Part shown: positions 1 to 9,764 of the stretch, one piece after another
Numbering within the stretch: the stretch's first letter is position 1
Layout: each line of letters starts with the position of its first letter
Source of the DNA: Conidiobolus incongruus B7586
Taxonomy: Eukaryota > Entomophthoromycota > Entomophthoromycetes > Entomophthorales > Conidiobolaceae
NCBI GenBank assembly: GCA_000697335.1
Contig: JNEM01010697.1
Span: 1 to 11,479 of the forward strand
Reading direction: 5' to 3'
Length of the DNA stretch: 11,479 nt
Made by a program: the position numbers and the translations under genes
The notes under the pieces: model-generated
What the model was told of the DNA's origin: nothing
What the model saw: the letters and a program-made list of their open reading frames with translations, nothing else
Databases searched by the model: none

Positions 1-243
1 AATTTAATATAATAAATAATATAAATTTTTTTGAATATTTAATTATTATATTAAACAATTAATATAATATTTTATCTTTATTAAAATATATTTTATTTTA
101 AATTCAAAGTAATATAAATTATTATTTAATTAATTAATTTTTTCATTATAAAAGTTATAATAAAAAATGAAATTAAATTATTTACTAAATTTAAATATAG
201 GTGATATTATTATTGTCTATTTTTTAAAAAAGCAAATTATATA

Positions 244-245
<2 letters not shown>

Positions 246-283
<38 letters not shown>
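246..283. repeat. (ATT)n microsatellite
   Basis: About 12.7 perfect units of ATT, uninterrupted. The same trinucleotide, read as AAT, forms the Asn run at the start of the gene at 2690-2722, so the genome appears permissive for this repeat both in and out of genes. It is likely length-polymorphic. Confidence 0.97.
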
Positions 284-833
284 CAAATAAACATAAAATA
301 ACTTTAGACACAGTTGATCCAAGTAAATGAATTGGTAATTCATTTATATTTAATATTAAATTTGAAATTAAAAATAATATAGTGATTTAATCTATTATCT
401 AAATTGTTTTTTATATTACATTCAAGGTTATTGAAAAAAGGAATTTTAGTTAAACCTATTAAATCCTCGATATAAACTTTAATTTATTAAAAGGTATATA
501 GAGGAATAAATAAAATTATAAAATTTAGTATTAAGAAAATAGTTTAAAATATATAGTCTGAAAAAGAAGTTTAATAGTTTCACTTAGTGAGCTGTGATTT
601 TAACTAGTTTAAATTATTGATGCATACTGTTAATTTATAAATGAAATTTTATAATATGGATAATATTGATTTAACATCTGTATATTCAATATCTATTAAA
701 AAATATTGATTTTATCATCCAAAGTTAAATAATATAAGGTGATTATTTTTTAAATAAATTAAGCCTGTTTCATTTAATAAATAAATAACCTCAATTATGA
801 TTATATAGTAGTTAAATTTGCATCCATTATGAT

Positions 834-853
834 TTTTGTACAAAAGTACAAAA
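834..853. repeat. Perfect 8-bp inverted repeat (hairpin)
   Basis: TTTTGTAC and GTACAAAA flank a four-base AAAA loop. It is followed at about 850-868 by four units of AAAT. Short palindromes are frequent by chance in A+T-rich DNA, although the GTAC core makes this one less trivial. No function is assigned. Confidence 0.6.
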
Positions 854-877
854 TAAATAAATAAATAATATATTAAC

Positions 878-914
878 AAATTTCACTTCACTTGAAAATT
901 AAAGGGTGAAATTT
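878..914. repeat. 9-bp inverted repeat AAATTTCAC/GTGAAATTT
   Basis: The arms lie at 878-886 and 906-914 with a 19-base spacer. It could be a hairpin or a two-fold protein site, or a chance pairing. There is no neighbouring gene to connect it to. Confidence 0.4.
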
Positions 915-2027
915 TTGATTATGATTGATATATTAATTATTCAGTGAGTACATTAACTTTGAACAAATACAGTTCAATTTGTACTATGGTTTAAATTGAT
1001 TCAAATTAGGTAATTCTTTTCAATTATTATAATGAAAAAACTAGATTTATTAATAGTTATTAAATATTTTACATGGAAATACTTATATTAAACCAAATAT
1101 TAATATTAATTAATGTGAATAAAATACAAGGTGTTAAAGATTGGACACTATTTAATATCCAACTAAGTATAACAATATTGCTCATTTGATGATAAGGGAA
1201 TAAAGTTATGATAGCATATCTGAAAAAATTTTGATTCCAAATAATATTAGGTAATAAATTTGAATGTCTGCATACTATTTGAATATTGAATGGTGATAAA
1301 TTCAAACTCTATTTAAAAGTTTAATACTTATAAGTATTTTGTTATGATTATGAATTTGTTTGAAAATTAAATAAATTAGGTAATAAAATAATAATTCTAT
1401 AATATATATTATTTTCATTTATTTATTGATAACAATGTCCAGTAAACAACAATTTTAGTTATATTTAATGGTTTGTTCAAGTTTGTGAAATTATTTTAAA
1501 TTGCACTTAATAATACTTTGGCAATACATCGATATCAATCGATAAAATCTGAAACGGGATTGGTTTTTAAAAAAATCTGGGTAAATATTAAATTTTTTAG
1601 TTGCGGTATTTTGATATATAATCAAAAACTAATCATTACCAATCAACATGATTCATTTTTGGTATCATTATTTGAATATTGGATATTAAAATTAAAATCA
1701 AACAAAAACTGGTTAACATGTTCAATATAAATCATGATTAAAATAGATAAATTAAGCTTTATGAGAAACTGGGTTTGCCACCAAAATAAAAGTAAAAATA
1801 CATCCAAATATGATAAATCACAAGAAATCAATACATCAATATTTTATAATGCTTTGAGTTTACAATTCTATTTTTCATACCCAAATATTTTATTATATTA
1901 TATTTTGTTATGTAAATTTTGTCATTATAATCAAAGAGTGATTGTATTATTTTGTTAAAAATGATCATTAATTCAAAACATGGGTATATATTTGATAGCA
2001 TCATGTATTGTAAATTATATTCTTTAG

Positions 2028-2105
2028 TTGAAATCTGCGATTTTCAAAGCGGAGGTACCGACTTCCTTATCGGCTGCGTTGAATGTTCTCGAGCCTTTAT
2101 TTTTT
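2028..2105. other. G+C-rich, CpG-containing island with two possible hairpins
   Basis: Roughly half of the bases at 2035-2095 are G or C, with six CpG dinucleotides, in surroundings that are well over 75% A+T and nearly free of CpG. Two adjacent hairpins can be drawn: TTGAAATC (2028-2035) with GATTTTCAA (2039-2047, one bulged base), and GCGG..CCGA (2049-2061) with TCGG-CTGC (2070-2077). A T-run follows at 2100-2105 and would suit a Pol III stop. Both strands also have a short open frame: 34 codons from ATG 2003 to TGA 2107 on plus, and 36 codons on minus (2024-2134) ending in TAA, whose codons resemble those of highly expressed fungal genes (GTC, GGT, ACC, TCC, GCT, AAG, GAA). It could be a small RNA, a gene fragment, the end of a minus-strand gene, or a promoter element. 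I do not recognise it, and it is not a tRNA. Confidence 0.35.
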
Positions 2106-2671
2106 GAAAACAAATCAAACTTTGATGCGATATATTAAAAATATATTAAAATCGGTTTTGGAATACAGCATTTTGTTGAATTAGGTAAGCTTGAAAAAAA
2201 TTGGTTTAAAGGGCGGTAGTAAATTAAGATAGTTTAATAATACAGGTTTATAATTTTAGATTGAATTTTATCAGTGTTTAAAATAACTTGAATGTTAAAA
2301 TGAACTAAATTGGACATAATAAAATCGCATGGTCTTAATGTATCAATTTAATAAAATTTCCATCATAATTAAATATTTTTTTAATACTGTTGTTTAATAT
2401 TAGTCAATAATCCAAAAATTTAACAATTATATTCAAGATTATTGTAAATATCAAACACTGAATAATAAGGCAAACTGGATTTTTAATATTCAATATTAAT
2501 CTTATCAATTTTTTTTCACTAAAAACACACTTTAAAATCAAAAATTTTTCAAATATATTAAATTTCCCATAATATAGATATCTTAGCACTTAAATATAAT
2601 TTCATCTGTATGCATAGTCAACAAATCTATGTGAATTTTAACAATGATATAATTTTGAATTACTTGATTCA
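2106..2671. promoter_or_regulatory. Upstream region of the Nud1/Cdc11-like gene
   Basis: This A+T-rich stretch precedes the start codon and must hold the promoter and 5' untranslated region. No TATA or initiator can be singled out against the A+T background. Splice-like signals are present: GTAAGC at 2185, GTATGC at 2608, and an acceptor-like TTACAG ending at 2684, which lies inside the proposed first codons. A 5'-leader intron of 77 nt (2608-2684) is therefore conceivable and would remove the proposed ATG. I did not adopt it, because no in-frame upstream ATG is evident. Confidence 0.4.
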
Positions 2672-2688
2672 ATGATTATTACAGTATC

Positions 2689-2723
<35 letters not shown>

Positions 2724-5700
2724 GCACTAGTAGTAATGACAATCAGTTGAAAAAATCTAGAAAGGTTTTGGAATTTGAAGGGTTGGAAGAAGACTGGCCA
2801 GATTTGAGTGAAATAACTCCAACTAGTAATTCAAAATTTAGTGGTAATGGTACTTTTAATGGGGATCCTAGTCAGTTGGGAGGTTATGGCACCATCATGA
2901 TTCAACAGAAGCCAGGTAAAACTTTGTCCATGGCCACTAATGCAGCTCTGAATAGTTTAAAATTGAAGGATGGTACATCTTCCGTTCATATTCAGGCATC
3001 TGATTCCGATTCAAATAATAGCCAAGGTATTATAAAAGCTAAGAAGGAGCTTCCCTGGGTCAAAAGTCAGTATAATGATTTATTCACACCTCTCCAGTTA
3101 GAATCTTTATTCAGTCAACCTGTAAAACCTAATCCAAAACCCTCGGATCAGAGTTCACCCAGTACTAAACCTAAAGATGCTGAATCAAAGAATCCTTCAG
3201 GTCGAAAGGTATTGGCACCCGTTATCAAGCAACAAAAATCCGACAAGTATCCATTCAAAAATCCCAAGCTCTCGCCAGCAAAACCTATTCCTATCCCAAA
3301 TGCTTCTTCCCAATCTAGAGAGAAGAATAGGAATAATCCGACTCCTATGACAAGTGAAATCAATAATTCGAAACAAAACTCTCACTCCAGCGATCACAAG
3401 GGAGCGAATCAACCAAAAGAGCATCAACTGTTCCAAAGCAAATACGATACAACTACGCGAAATTGGTTGGATAATATGGTTGCAGGGTTAGATAACATCT
3501 CTTCGAAGGCCAACTCAATCACCAGCACATCGCCACCAAGCCATCCGAGTATTCAAAGCGCGCAACAGCAGTCAAACAATCGATTAAAAAAGACTGCTTC
3601 AGCACCGTCCCTCAGGATTCAGAAGCCTTTCAATTTTAAAAATAGGATCCAAGCAAATAAGTGGGACTTTCAAAATGAGATCATACCCAATGACCCCAGT
3701 GAAAGGAGATTCACTCCTTATCTTATGTCGCCCAGTCTTACCAGAGATCGCATTCAAGAATCGTCTATAGAAGACAAAAGTATGTTGAGCGTTGATCAAG
3801 GGTTTATGCAAGTGTGGTTGAAGAGCGTGACTGACGAAAAGTTGAATTTTGAAGGTCATGCTAATCCTGTTAACCTACTTGATGAAATCAGTTCCTCTAC
3901 ATCCCAGATTTCTACATTAGCTCAGCAACCTCAATCTGCAGAACCTTTAAATACAACAGTGCTTACACCTGGAATATCCTCATTCAATTATACTTTATCA
4001 CAGAATACTGCATATACTAAGGATCATAAGTCATCCCCCAAATCAGTACCCACATTTGGTGAGATCTCCATCCAAGGACCGGATTTGAGCTTTTCAGAAG
4101 ATTCTAACAGAAATTACATGGAGAATGGGAATAACCTTTTGGACAAGATTACGCTATCTGAACTTAATGAACAAATACAAAAGGGAATGGTTCTCAATGC
4201 AACATCGACAGTAAATGAAAATTCGTTTTCCAGCTCCAAATCGACCGTAACCAAGCCTAGACATTTTCGCAATTCGAGCGAGACCTCCAAGCATCCGCCC
4301 GTCTCTGGCAAGAAATGGGCTGATTTGAATGTTGGATCCCGCCTCGGAACTGGTTCAACCGGTACTTCCAATCACAATTCGCGTCCAACATCTCCAAAGC
4401 ATCACTCTTCTGTCATAAGCTCAAGTGGACCTAGTAATTTCCGGACCAATCCAACCCTCTTGCCACTTACTCCTCCTACATGGAATTGGGCAGAGCTATT
4501 GGGTAAGGACTCTCCTGTTAATTCTAACAAACCCAAACTTGGTCCTGACAAAGCTGCCGATCATTTGAAAAAACAGGGTATCTTACCATCGCGTCCCCAT
4601 CCTAATGATCTCTACCTGATTACACCAGATCTCGTTGGCGAACTTCCAGATCTCATTGGAAATATGAAATTCGATATGACTTCAAGGTGCTGGATCCCAC
4701 TTTCCCCAATTGGGGAAGATCCATTCTCAGGGATGGACAAAGATCACAAACCTCCCGCTGACGAAGTACAACCTTCTAAAATAGAATCTCCAGAATCGCT
4801 AACGACTATGCCAGACCCTCAAACGAATATTAATAGAAAATTGACACCAAAAGATGCAAGAGACCAATTACATCCCAAGCGTAACTCTTCCGAGCCAATT
4901 TCTTATTATAGAGTAAAACCCATCAAATCATTGAACAGCATGCCATCTTCTCAGCCTGACGATCAGGCGAGTAGTTCGAAGAGCTTTAAGTGCAACAGCC
5001 TTCGCAGGTCATCCTTCGATTCGGGATCTCAAACTACATTTCCAGCACCCACCAGACCTCCACACAATCTCATGCAGTTCCAGGATAATAATTTGCCCAA
5101 CAACAAAATGGGAATACCTTTGGGACATAATATTTATACAAATCAGAGTCAGTCACACCAAAGTGCATCCCTACACCTTAGCCCCATCACCTACCAAGGT
5201 GTGGCAGGCTGGTTCCTATCCAGTTTAGATTTCCCAATAACCTATGGTCTCGGAATGCAGACCATTACACCATCCATCAAATCCACAATGATGATAGATC
5301 AAGGCACTCAAACCGAAAATATCGATTCCAACTATTTACCTCTACCCCGCAATCGCAACAAAGAAACCTTCTCCTCCTCCAAAATTCAATCAAATCCTCT
5401 TGAAACTAAACCCACCCAGCAATATTCCTACTTCACAGGAAACCAATCGATACCAAATCCACTCATTAATCAAAACACTCCCAATATATCAAATAAGTCT
5501 ATAATCAGAGACCCCAACAACAGTGTAATCATTAGGGATCACGACGACAATAACAACAATATTGAAATCATATCCGCAGAATCTCCAATCATCGAGGGTA
5601 AGAAATATTCATTGAAATTGACAAATCAAAAGTAGGTATTTTAACAGTTGATTAATTATACATATCTATTAATGATATTATAGTATGCCAATCGATCCCA

Positions 5701-6725
5701 ATATCCTGACGAATATACAGCATTTGGATTTAAGTCAATTGGGATTAAAAGACCTGCCATTCGTTAATCAACTGAAACAATTACGTACTTTGAATTTGGA
5801 TGACAATTTGGTTACAACACTTGAATGGTTCAAGGATAATTCCCTACAGTCCCTCAGTTTGAAACGTAATCAAATCACCCAATTCCCAACGGATTACCAA
5901 CTGTCTGAACTAATCAAACTCAATTTGGAATCCAATCTAATTCAAGTCATGGACGGAATTCACAACCTACAGAGTCTTAAGTACCTCAATCTCAGTCTCA
6001 ACGAACCTCTGCAACTGACGAGATTGAATACCCAGCGCTGTTATCACCCCAGTTTGAAAATCCTCAAGCTCAGAGCTTCTAAATCCAACCAGCTAATACA
6101 GTTCAGCCCCCACTGGTTCCCCAAGTTGGTGGAGCTGTACGTGGATGGTTTTGAACTGTCACCTGAGTGTGGCAAAATGGACTTTGGCAACAGGTTGAAG
6201 AAGTTTTCCATGCGGAAATCCTCTGGCACTTGCACAGGAGCTCTGAGTAACACTAAATTGATGGGATTAAATTACTTATTTGCAGAAGGTAACCCACCTC
6301 ATCACATTGCTTAATATCTATTACTGATTGTTTCGTTAGGAAATCAAATCATCTATGACCATTTACAAACCTTACAATTAACAAATTTAGTGTACCTGGA
6401 ATTAGCCGATCTCCAACTCACCAATATCCATATCAATTTGAAGCAATGCTCTCCTCACCTCCGAGGCATTGACCTCTCCAACAATTGTATTACTAACATT
6501 GTTCAAGCCTTAAAACAATGTCCTTCTACACTGCAGTTCGCCAACTTCAACAGCAATCGACTCACTGATGACACGATGTTGGAACTCATACAGTCCACTT
6601 TGGAAATGGAGTTGATTAGGTTGGGGTTTAGGGATAATTTAATCAATAGTAATTTGCAGTTAATGGAATTTGGACTAAAGTACAAATTCAAAGGATTGAA
6701 ATTTATTAATAATAAAAATATCTAA
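2672..6725 (+). CDS. NUD1: Nud1/Cdc11-type spindle-pole-body scaffold, three exons
   Basis: Exons at 2672-5631, 5684-6288 and 6340-6725 give 1316 residues. In yeasts this family anchors the mitotic exit / septation initiation network at the spindle pole body, tethering its GTPase and kinases; that role is inferred from family resemblance. Visible parts: Asn run (7-17), an N-terminal acidic-tryptophan motif VLEFEGLEEDWPDL (32-45), a long Ser/Pro/Asn-rich part expected to be disordered, WNWAELLGKD (near 604), and ELPDLIGNMKFD..RCWIPL..DPF (about 656-690), resembling a conserved segment before the repeats in Nud1/Cdc11 and Byr4/Bfa1-like proteins. About 13 leucine-rich repeats follow (about 997-1316), for example LRTLNLDDNLV, LKYLNLSLN and LRGIDLSNNCI. 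Many Ser/Thr-Pro sites fit regulation by mitotic kinases. ATG 2672 has an in-frame TGA just upstream, but an acceptor-like TTACAG ending at 2684 leaves the first residues uncertain. An unrelated LRR scaffold is the main alternative. Confidence 0.75.
2690..2722 (+). repeat. (AAT)11 coding repeat, poly-asparagine
   Basis: Eleven AAT codons encode residues 7-17 of the scaffold protein. The tract is pure, with no AAC codon, so it is a true microsatellite and probably varies in length between strains without breaking the frame. It lies ahead of the first conserved-looking motif and can probably tolerate such change. Confidence 0.95.
5632..5683 (+). other. Intron 1 (52 nt, phase 2)
   Basis: The donor is GTAGGT after AA, and the acceptor is ATTATAG. 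Splicing joins AA to T, giving an Asn codon, and then continues directly into the LRR reading frame (MPIDPNIL..). No other GT/AG pair nearby keeps both frames open. A nearby donor-like GTAAGA at 5598 fits the consensus better but puts the downstream exon out of frame. The branch point is not sharp; TTAAT at 5669-5673 is a weak candidate. Unspliced message stops at once, because the TAG at 5633-5635 lies within the donor. Confidence 0.85.
6289..6339 (+). other. Intron 2 (51 nt, phase 1)
   Basis: The donor is G|GTAACC and the acceptor is CGTTAG. A CTGAT branch-point match at 6324-6328 sits 11 bases before the acceptor. Splicing restores a Gly codon and reads ..LFAEG|NQIIYDHL.., an uninterrupted leucine-rich-repeat register across the junction. 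Without splicing the frame ends at a TAA within the intron (6312-6314). Confidence 0.92.
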
Positions 6726-6740
6726 TTATTTCTCCTCCTC

Positions 6741-6746
6741 AATAAA
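6741..6746 (+). promoter_or_regulatory. AATAAA polyadenylation signal candidate
   Basis: AATAAA lies 15 bases after the stop codon of the scaffold gene and follows a pyrimidine-rich stretch (TTTCTCCTCCTC). The position suits a short fungal 3' untranslated region. The motif is common by chance in DNA this rich in A+T, so confidence is moderate. Confidence 0.45.
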
Positions 6747-7489
6747 TAATAATTTTAATAATATAATTACTATATATAATTCTTTTTATTAATAATTTTA
6801 TTTTTATATTAATTTTGAAAAGTGAATTATTTATAATATATTTTTATATTATAATTAAGTTTCTTTAAAATTAAATCAATATATATTTTTTCTATTGATA
6901 TAAATAAATAATTAATTATTCAATATATAAGAGGTTAATATATTCTAAATTAATATTCAAATTTTATTATAATACTTAAATTTCAAAATTATTATGAAAT
7001 ACTAATAATATGAATTTTAATAAAATAATTATAATCAAACTAATAATTTTATTGAATTCATTTTAAATAATTTAATTGTAAATTTTATTTGAATTTAATT
7101 TGGTTAATATATTTTTAATTATATTAATTGAAATAAAAATAAACCAAAGCTAAATAAAAATTCATAATTTAATTGAATAAAATTATATAAATTTTTATAA
7201 TTAAATTAAATTGGTATTATTAAAATATAATTATAATATTAAGATATTTTTATTACTTTATAATTGGTAAATATATATTTATTTGCAGCTGCTAATTCTA
7301 TTTTCCAAAATTAATCATTTAATATAATTTTAGAAATAATTTAATTATTTTTTTAATCAAGATTATTAATTATACTTATATTATTAAAGCTATTATTCTA
7401 TATTTTTAATAATGGGAATTTTTTATGATTCAAAATAAATAAATATTTTAATAAATAATATATTAAAATAAAAATATAATATAAATTTA
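6747..7489. other. A+T-rich spacer, no gene seen
   Basis: Nearly pure A+T sequence with scattered single G and C bases and no usable open frame. No long terminal repeat, inverted repeat pair or RNA gene could be identified. It separates the gene from the transposon relics, and may itself be older decayed sequence. Confidence 0.6.
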
Positions 7490-8223
7490 ATAGTTTCTTT
7501 TATTATTAATAGCTTTTTGCTATACTTTTAACAAAGATCTAATACTTAAAAGATAGTTCTTTTTATTAAAGACTAAAATTTGATGTTTTATAAACTAATT
7601 AAATTTCTTGTAGAAATTTTTTTTCTTGTAAGCTGGTTTTTTAATTGCCTAAAGTAATTATAATTACATAGGTTATAATCTAAAAAGTATACTAGATATA
7701 ATAGTTTTTTCTAGTTATTTTTAATTAGAAAGTTTTTTACAACTTTAGATTTATATATTTTATAATTATTATGTAAAATAATAGGTTTTCTTAAATTATA
7801 TTGAGAACACTAATTAAAAATACTATTATTTAAAAAAGTAATATAAAGTTTACTATTAATTAATTTTCTTTTAAAAACTAAATAAAAGTAGTATATACTA
7901 TTATAATCTATTATAATAATTAATATTTATTTATTAACAAAATACTTATTTAAAGGGATTTGTAAAGAGGGTTAATTTAGCTTAATCTAGTATTTTGATT
8001 TATATTTTAATAAAAGATTATATATAAAAATTTAAGATTCATCAATTATAATTATTCACTGTAAAAGTTTAAGCTTCTAGTAATATTTTAGTAAGTTTTA
8101 TTTAACAATAACTACTTTAGCTTTTTTCAAGCTTTAATTAAATTATAAGGTATTTATTTTATATTTTTATTTATTAATTTGAGTTTAAACTTTAATATAT
8201 ATAAAATACTTATAAAACTAATA

Positions 8224-8252
8224 TATTAACCTATAAAAGTAAGTTATAAAAT
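8224..8252 (+). repeat. Left outer terminal repeat of the Tc1-like element
   Basis: The 29-bp repeat begins just after the TA duplication and contains AAAAGTAAGTTATAAAA at 8235-8251. It is the inverted partner of 9765-9793, with 26 of 29 positions identical and the three differences all C/T. Its shared core GTAAGTTATAAA starts at 8239, 175 bp before the same core in the inner repeat. Confidence 0.9.
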
Positions 8253-8411
8253 CAAAAACACTTATATTTTTATTAATAACTTAATTAATATTTAATAAAA
8301 TAAATTTAAATTAAATAATTAAAATCTATTATATTTATTAATTATATATATTATTAAATAATGATATTTAGCTATTAATTGACTAAAATATAAACTTTTA
8401 AATTTTACCTA

Positions 8412-8440
8412 GGGTAAGTTATAAATTTATAGGTTTTTAA
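8412..8440 (+). repeat. Left inner repeat (IR/DR) of the Tc1-like element
   Basis: This contains AGTTATAAATTTA at 8417-8429 and matches the reverse complement of 9577-9605 at 26 of 29 positions, with only transitions different. It shares GTAAGTTATAAA in direct orientation with the outer repeat at this end. In IR/DR elements both copies bind transposase. Confidence 0.88.
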
Positions 8441-8459
8441 TGATAAAAAAAAATTAAAA

Positions 8460-9430
8460 CCTAATATATCTACCTTTAGCTTTTCTAACTTCTTTAAGTT
8501 TATAAGGTATAGAATTAATAAACTTCTTATATTAAAAAGGGTTAATTTTGTTTTATATTTCTTAAACATATTTTTAAAGTTGATTTAAATCTTTAGCTAA
8601 GGGGAAAACTTTAATAACTTTTTTTAATTAATTTTAAAGATGTTTAATTAGATTAAAGTTAAAAGATTAAAGAAACTACTTCATAACTATTATTTTATTA
8701 TTTTTAAGTTATTTGGTAGTAGAAGTTATAGTATAGTAAAAAATATTATCTTACTAGAAAATAATATCAGATTTATTTAACTTATATTATTTAATGGTTT
8801 TTTTTTAATTTATTGTTTAGAATATTTTAATACATTTTATTATTAATTCCCTTATTAACTTTATAAAGATACTTTATACCTAAAGACAACATATATCCTT
8901 AAATAATAATTAACCTATTATTATACTTTTGGGTAAAATTAATATAATAGTTATAAAGTAGTTTTGTATTTTTTCTGAAGTATTTAACTTTTCTATTAAA
9001 TTTACTAAAATATATTTTTGTTTCATTAAACTAAATAACCTTACTCTAATTAATTTTAATTTAATATTAGTAATAATATTTAAACTTTTATTTAATTTTA
9101 TAGTAGGATTTTTTAGGTGGGGGTGTTTTTTCTTAAAGTGTAAGTAGTATCTATGTTAATGTAAAATACATATAATAATATTAGTGCTAACTAATATTCT
9201 TGTATAATTTTATAGTTCCTGTTATATTTTTACAATAGTATTATATTTGCTTATATTAATTAACTTATAGATATACTTCTTATCATGTTTATTTATAATT
9301 TTAACACACTTAAATTTAAGTTTAAATGTTTTTTTATTGTTATTCTTAACAGTTTTAACTATAGTAAACTAGTTAACACTAGTAATTTTAGCAATATTAT
9401 AAGTTGATTTATTTTTTTTATAAAGTTAAT
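8460..9430 (-). pseudogene. Tc1-family transposase relic
   Basis: Read on the minus strand, the remnant follows the usual Tc1 order. An N-terminal helix-turn-helix is seen at about 9401-9336 (YNIAKITSVN..FTIVKTV, compare YREIAKITGVSxSTV). A second DNA-binding part includes DKKYIYKLI from 9284. A stretch like the middle of the DDE domain lies at 8830-8898 (SLGIKYLYKVNKGIN). Remains of the PxxSPDLNPIE motif are at 8580-8603 (PLAKDLNQ). Many stops fall where CAA, CAG, CGA or TGG codons would have been turned into TAA, TAG or TGA. At least two frame changes separate the recognisable blocks, since 9284 and 8898 are not in the same frame, nor are 8898 and 8591. Intact relatives are about 340 residues, which fits the space between the inner repeats. 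It cannot be functional. Confidence 0.85.
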
Positions 9431-9576
9431 TAATACACAAGTAGATTTTTTTAGAGAGGGATTTAAGTATAATAATACTAATAAAAAAATTTAATATATC
9501 TATAAAATATAATATAAAATATTAACAAAAAGAGAAAAAAGATATAGTTATATATTGTTAAATATATCTTTTTATC

Positions 9577-9605
9577 TTAAAAACCTGTAAATTTATAACT
9601 CACCT
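9577..9605 (-). repeat. Right inner repeat (IR/DR) of the Tc1-like element
   Basis: This is the inverted partner of 8412-8440. Its core, TTTATAACTCAC at 9592-9603, lies exactly 175 bp before the outer core at 9767, the same spacing as at the left end. It keeps GTGAG where the left copy has GTAAG, so it appears less decayed at that site. Confidence 0.88.
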
Positions 9606-9764
9606 TAGTTAAATATTAAAGGTTAATATTTTTGCTAAGAGTTTATTATATATATTTAAATATATTTATTTATTATTAAATAATATACCTTAATTATATA
9701 TTATAATTTCAAGTAATCTAATATATATAATTATTTTAATTATTAATTAATATATATATATTTA

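Larger units (their letters stand above)
1..2027. other. A+T-rich intergenic DNA, no gene supported
   Basis: No convincing coding region is seen here. The open frames in this stretch are under 80 codons, made of A+T-rich codons (Ile, Asn, Lys, Leu, Phe), show no recognisable motif and no intron-linked continuation. TpG and CpA are common, unlike the block at 7490-10090, so this segment does not carry the strong C-to-T mutation pattern seen there. It holds an ATT microsatellite, a short AAAT repeat and two small inverted repeats, listed separately. It could contain promoter elements or an unrecognised non-coding RNA, but nothing I can point to. Confidence 0.6.

Noticed and set aside
1069-1305. 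78-codon open frame on the minus strand
   Set aside because: Composition is that of translated A+T-rich DNA, with no known motif and no conserved-looking segment; likely chance.
1518-1958. Two open frames on plus (1518-1730 and 1734-1958) and one on minus (1643-1831)
   Set aside because: The first begins at TTG rather than ATG, all are short, none shows a motif, and they overlap one another on opposite strands. No splice signals link them into a gene.
2028-2105. tRNA gene in the G+C-rich island
   Set aside because: No seven-base acceptor pairing, no standard A box and no GGTTCRANYCC B box; GTTCTCGAGCC is only a partial look-alike.
2404-2589. 61-codon minus-strand frame in the presumed promoter
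   Set aside because: Ile/Leu/Phe/Lys-rich translation of A+T-rich DNA, no support.
3148-4371. Antisense open frames within exon 1
   Set aside because: They are shadows of the plus-strand gene, whose intron-linked frame, LRR domain and codon use are far better supported.
4503-4508. GTAAGG donor-like site inside exon 1
   Set aside because: The frame stays open and coding-like through it (WNWAELLGKDSP), so no intron is needed.
5685-6725. Treating the LRR exons as separate genes with their own ATG starts
   Set aside because: Short introns with correct phase join all three frames, and the LRR register runs unbroken across the second junction.
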